The position numbers and the translations under genes were made by a program. Positions 49,901 to 55,900 of a stretch of 64,000 nucleotides of DNA are shown here, piece after piece (position 1 is the stretch's first letter; each line of letters starts with the position of its first letter). A model generated the notes under the pieces. That model saw nothing but the letters and a program-made list of their open reading frames with translations. It was not told where the DNA came from and did no database searches. Origin of the DNA: Scolanthus callimorphus (Eukaryota; Cnidaria; Anthozoa; Actiniaria; Edwardsiidae); the NCBI GenBank assembly GCA_033964015.1, contig CM066922.1:21376507-21440506 (forward strand). Reading direction: 5' to 3'.

Positions 49901-52900
49901 TCGCTCCATCACTTGGTCCTTGGGCACGCTCTTGTCCAGCAACACAGGCTCCCCGGTCCATTTCGTTACCTCCCCCTCATTGTCAAACTCCACGTCCAAT
50001 CGTCCCAGATACTTGCCAAACTTGTACGCATGCACCACAGGGATCTTTTTACCCGGGATCGCAGTAGATTCAATTACCATAGGATAAGGACCCGCAGGGA
50101 CCTCATTTGACGGGGGATTTCCTGAAGAATAAGTTAAATAGTTTTATTGCGGATTTTGGAAGAGTGTCGAAAACTTATCGCAGATACAAAATCATTGGCC
50201 AATCAGGAGTGGAAACCATTCAACAATAAACCAATCAGGAGTGGAAGCCATTCAACAACAAACAAGGAGGCGAAGTAAAGCATACCTGCCAACTCTCCCG
50301 GTTTACGCGGGAGACTCCCGGTTTTGAGTCAAATCTCCCGGTCTCCCGGTTTTCGCCGTAAATCTCCCGGGAAATCAACGCGCTCAGTCAATTTCTGCAT
50401 TAAAACCTAAAGATTTTCAGCGAGCAACGATTTTTTTTTGGGGGGGGGGGGGTGAGACGAGGTTATGACAACACTAGTCCCCTATCTCCCGGTTTTCACT
50501 TGTCCAAGGTTGGCAGGTATGGTAAAGTATTGCGTTTAGTCATGACGTGAGCATGAGCAATGGGGCGTTTGGCGTTTGGAGTTAAGTCACGCGCAATTTG
50601 ATTGGCTGAAAGCCGACAAAAGACTTTGCTCTCGACCAATCTGAAATCCGCTCTATGGTGATAGCTTGCAAAAAATTAAAGCCCCGGTTCTTGTAGGCCG
50701 CCATCTTTATTTTGGCCCCAGGAGCCCGGAAATTCAAACACAGGTAGCCCGCGTCACGCACGGGTTGGCATTGACAAAAACGACACATTTATCTTGATAT
50801 GCGAATAAAGCAATTAATCAAGACCCCAAACCGCTCAAACAAAACACCTGTTATATATAATTTTTTGGAGGTGAGAGGCTGGGTTAATTAATGCGCGCAA
50901 TCCATGAGGAAACATCGGCCAAAGGGCCTGGACACGAGATTTAAAAGCCACAGGCAGCCCGAGAGGATAGCTCTATCTTGATATTCCATATGATACCTGT
51001 GTAGAGGAAAGTATGCGAATGACCACCAACTAAAACATCGATGTCGCCCACAACCCTGGCGACCTCCTTGTCAACCAACATATCTGCATGTCCCAGGGCG
51101 ATAATCTTATACACCCCCTGGCGCTTGAGATCTTCTACTGCTGACTTGACAGCCTCGACTTCAGGTAGGAACGTCACGTTCGGTCCTGGCCCCGGATCAG
51201 AGACGCTAGAAAAATATGAAAAATAGGCACGCAAGGCGTTAACTTGGTGGCTTTCCGCTCTATTGAGAAGTAGCCACCGTTTATGAGTAGCGTTATGATC
51301 AGCGAGCACAGGAAATTTCTGCAAAACCAATCCATGGGGAAAGTTTAATTTCCCATGGTAGAAGAATAGGAAGCGTTCGGATTTCCAACGGCTATCCATG
51401 TGAATTCCGAACACTACCCATGCATGTGCCTTGGGAAATTCAGCCATGTGTAGGTACTATCCAGTTAGCTCACCCGGCAAGTTGCGGTGGCCGAGTGGTT
51501 AAGGCGTTGGACTCGAAATCCAATGGGATCTTCCCGCGCAGGTTCGAATCCTGCCCGCAACGGCAACTTTTTTGAGGGCCAAAGAACACATCAATCAAAT
51601 ATTTCAGATATGCTATATTGTTTTTTATTTACGGACTGTATAGTAGTCCTCAAAGGCTACAAAGAAAGGATAATAATCCAATGAAATAAAAAATAAAGAA
51701 AAATGCAGTAACTAAAATATTTTTAATGTTGGCAAAATTTCTACTCAACTGCCTCCTATTCTACTAAAAAGAATCTTCCTTATAGAACACCGTCATTATA
51801 TCACATTGCGAAGTTTTTTGCACGTCAAAAATGTTGCGTTTTTCGTTAAAGGCAACGATAACCTTTTTGAATTTTAGTAGATTCATTAGATTTAATGGCC
51901 TTCTTTGTTCTGTTTGATATTTTTTTTCGATCTCTGGTTGGGCCATTGCTAAAAATGGATGACGTCAGCGTGAACAGTGCTATAAGTTCACTGGACGTCA
52001 CCATGACAACCGTATTAGCACTACGCAAATCTTTTAAAAAAATACAAACAACAACAATTTTTAAAACAAAATAAAAAGAAGCAAGCATTTGTGGTTGTGT
52101 CTGCATTAAAAAATCACTTCCCATACCGGGAGTCGAACCCGGGCCGCCTGGGTGAAAACCAGGAATCCTAGCCGCTAGACCATATGGGAGTAGATGTTAT
52201 TTTACAATGTTTCAAGATATAGAGGATATTACATGGCCGCGCGGAGATACGAATTTTATCTTTGAGTGTTGAAATTTATCTCCCGAGTAAGCGCAAGTGG
52301 GCGGTAAAGTAATGGTTCTCCCCTGCTATATCACAAAAGCATTAGAGCACAACTGTCTATGACTTTATCGGCAAATAGAGCACTTGTGATGTTGGGAGAA
52401 ACACTCGTAACGTTTTAAAATCACTTGCCTGCTGCTCGTGACTTACAAGCCGATAAAATCATAGAAAACTGTGCTCTAACGAAGAGGGCCTAGATATGCA
52501 TGACGTTGACATTAGATCTCCCCGAAGAACAATCTTTCTCAGTTTGAACATTGTGAGAACTTTCTTACGCCCGCCATTGTCCGGTATTTAGTATTTTGAA
52601 CTTCTGTTTTAGGCCTACTGCGGGTCCCAAACTCGCATTAAAACGCCCCCCAAATCGCCCCAATACGCTTTAGAATGCGCTAAATAGCCTTAACTAACCT
52701 ATTAAAATGCCTAAAATTACCTTAAAACGCTCAAAAATGCCCAAAAATTTAGCGTGCTCTACCTTCATTTTCTCTTAAAACGCCCAAAAATGCCTTAAAA
52801 CGCTCATGTCATATCAAGAAAACATTGTCGTCTTTCTAGAGATAGACCGGGCTTCCTGTGGTGTCTCGTCTACCTTGTTTCCAGGTTCTTGACCGTGAAA

Positions 52901-55900
52901 AACACAGCAGAAAATGCACAGAACATATTTTCTCGAGTATATTTGAGTTCTGGTTGAGTTTGAAGTATTCTACGTCAATAAAAATAGTGAACAACTTGCT
53001 GGGATTCCAAATATGGTATGCAGATACTTCCTTATAAGGAAGTTGAAGAAAGTCGACAATTTTTAAGGGAATTTTCTTGATATGTGCCGTAAAAAATGGC
53101 GATTTAGGACCCGGAGTAGGCCTTGATTTGTTTTCCTTTTATAACAATTTTGTATTTTCCTAGTATCTCTATCATTTAAATTGGCGACTTTGCGAAGGAC
53201 GTTCCAGTTTTGCTGGTGTTCCCGCCATTTTTCGTGCGTGCCGCCATTTACTCCCGGGGGGGGGGACTCAACTATTTTTTGGGCGGGTGTGGGGTGTGCT
53301 CGTCGGGAACTTTCGATTTTACCCCCAAAAGGTACCAACAGGACGAATTTTTCAAATTTTACCCCTAAAAAGGTACCAGAGGCCTAATTTTAAACCCTAA
53401 AAGGTACGACGAGCACCCCCGCCCCAAAAATATGGGAGTCCCCCCCTCCCCGGGCATTTACTCCACTAGGTCTAGCCACATGCGAAGCAGGCACTAGACT
53501 TTCTCAAAATTTATCGTGCTTGGTTGGGTCCACATCGCTTCCATGAACTTAAGCAGGCACAGGACTGACAGAAGTAGAACATTATTTTTATACTGTGAAT
53601 GTTGATTTCAACACGTTCAGTGCGATGGCGGCGCCGATTTCAGACATCTTTGAGAGAGGGGACATAATTTGTATTCAAAATCTACAACCTAAAAATAGAT
53701 TCATCTACTCCTGTGCGTTGGAAGCCCACCAATAGGTGACGGAACCTCCTGTTGATGTTCAATCAGGAGCCCATTACCTCGGAGCGTACGTCCATCAGCG
53801 CACTGGAAAATGAAGCCTGTATGACGCTATTTTAGTTTCAATTTCTTACGCCAAGCTTACGTAGCGTATGCTTTGTTCAGAGAAGTATATTCAAGCGGCA
53901 AATCTATTGTTCTAAAATAAACTTCATTTTCCAATTCCCTGTTACACTTTTCTAACCCCTAGATGGATGCTCCCAGGTAATGGTCTCTAATGGGCGATTT
54001 CAGCTATAACGCACGCGCGCGATGCATGTGGGACATTGTCGAACAAACTTTAAAAAAGCGCGTGCTGCATTCTGGTTGTTGTGGGACACGGCTGGGCATT
54101 TCTGCTTATAGCTGGAATCGTCCATTCCAACTAAGCTTCCGTGGTCAAATATTTTATTCACATTGTACTTACACTGGCGTTTCTTTAAGCACATAACCAA
54201 CCAGTCCAATTCTCTCGCCTCCTATTGTCAGGACTTTAGTCTTGAGTATCAGCGGTTTACCATTGACCATGAGCGCAGGCTCGCGCGTACAATCAACGTT
54301 GGACACAATAGCGGGGCAATTAATGTTGGTTAGAAAACGGGCTGTGTTGGCAGGACCGTCGTCAAAATCGTGATTTCCAAGAGTCTGGGGCGAGAAAAGT
54401 AAACAGACTGAGCTCTTTTGGTGTAGTGGGGGGATGGAATACATGAGGAATAGTATTTTCATTTCTATTTTGCGCTTTAGCAAAGTATTCATGCGTGCAA
54501 AAGAAAATACACTACCACTCATTGGAGTATGTTGCTATTGCCAGGGTTGAACAATATACACTTAATGACTGCTTCCGAGGGAAACAGCACGGTTTTGTTT
54601 CCCCGAGAATCTCGATGTTTCCCGAGACGAAGTCGAGGGAAACATCGAGATTCGAGGGCGAAAACAAAACTCGCTGTTTCCCGAGGGTGCAATCATTAAG
54701 TGTTTTATTATATAGCAAAAAAGAAAATACGGTAAAAATAGTCCGCCGAAATTTCTCGCTCTAGCGGTGTCGCCCGCGCGGGCAACAATTTTTTAATTGT
54801 AGCCCGCGCGGGCTACATTGAATTTGTAGCCCGCCACATGACCATGATAGAACCAATCAGAGCGCGCGCTTTGATCGAATAAACACGAGCTATATAATAA
54901 CAAGATTTATTGTTTCCCATTACATCGATTGTTATAATTTTCTATTATATACTTAGTAATGATCCCCATAGCTCCCTTCTGCAGTCTCTCGAGATCGTTA
55001 CTCAGATACGTGGGCAAGGAATTGTGGTATAGCTGGTATGCGTACTCAGTAAGTGGTCTAATGTACATGTTACATAAAACAATAGCAGATCTTTACTAAT
55101 TTTCGACATCGTCAAGCAGTTTTGAAACTGCGTTTATCCGCACATAGATTACCAGTGGAAGTTGGCAGATATGCTTATATTGATTATAATTCTAGGAAAT
55201 GTTCATTCTGCAATCTTAATGAAATTGGAGATGAGACGCATTATTTGATGTATTGTAACCATGCGTCTTTTGTTCATCTAAGAGAATTATTTTTGACTGA
55301 CATTTTGCAACTGAATGTTTCCTTTGGCCAACTAGGTTTGCGTAATCTATGCGTTTACTTACTGTCGATGTGTGACGAGTCTGTCGTTAAGATAACTGCC
55401 AAATTTTGTTTTGATATTCTCGAGCGTTTTAATGCGATGGTTCGCGATGCTGAAGAACCTAATGAGTATCATTAAGCCTTATGTAATTTTTTTTTTGTAC
55501 CTATATATTTGTTAGTGTATCCTATATGCCGTGTAATTGGTATTTTATAGGAACAAAGAATTATTATTACCACATTGGTCCGCTTTTTCTAGATAAGCAC
55601 CCTCCCACAAAAATCCCTGGCTACGGGCCTGAACTTACCATTGCATTGTAACCCATCAGATTCATCACGCGCCAAGTTGCTTCCCCACGGTATTCATTAT
55701 ACCAAAGGGTACCCGTCATTACATCCCCGGCTGATAGGAGCACCACATTTTGTTCCTGTGCTCGGATTTGTTTGATCGCCGTAGCCTTTCGTGAGACTCC
55801 GCCATAACAGCCTTGGGGCGACGCTAAGTCTTTGGGCTCACATGCTGAGCCATATTGGTTGATCTGCTCAAATCTTGAGTGAAAATCATTAGTGTGGATA

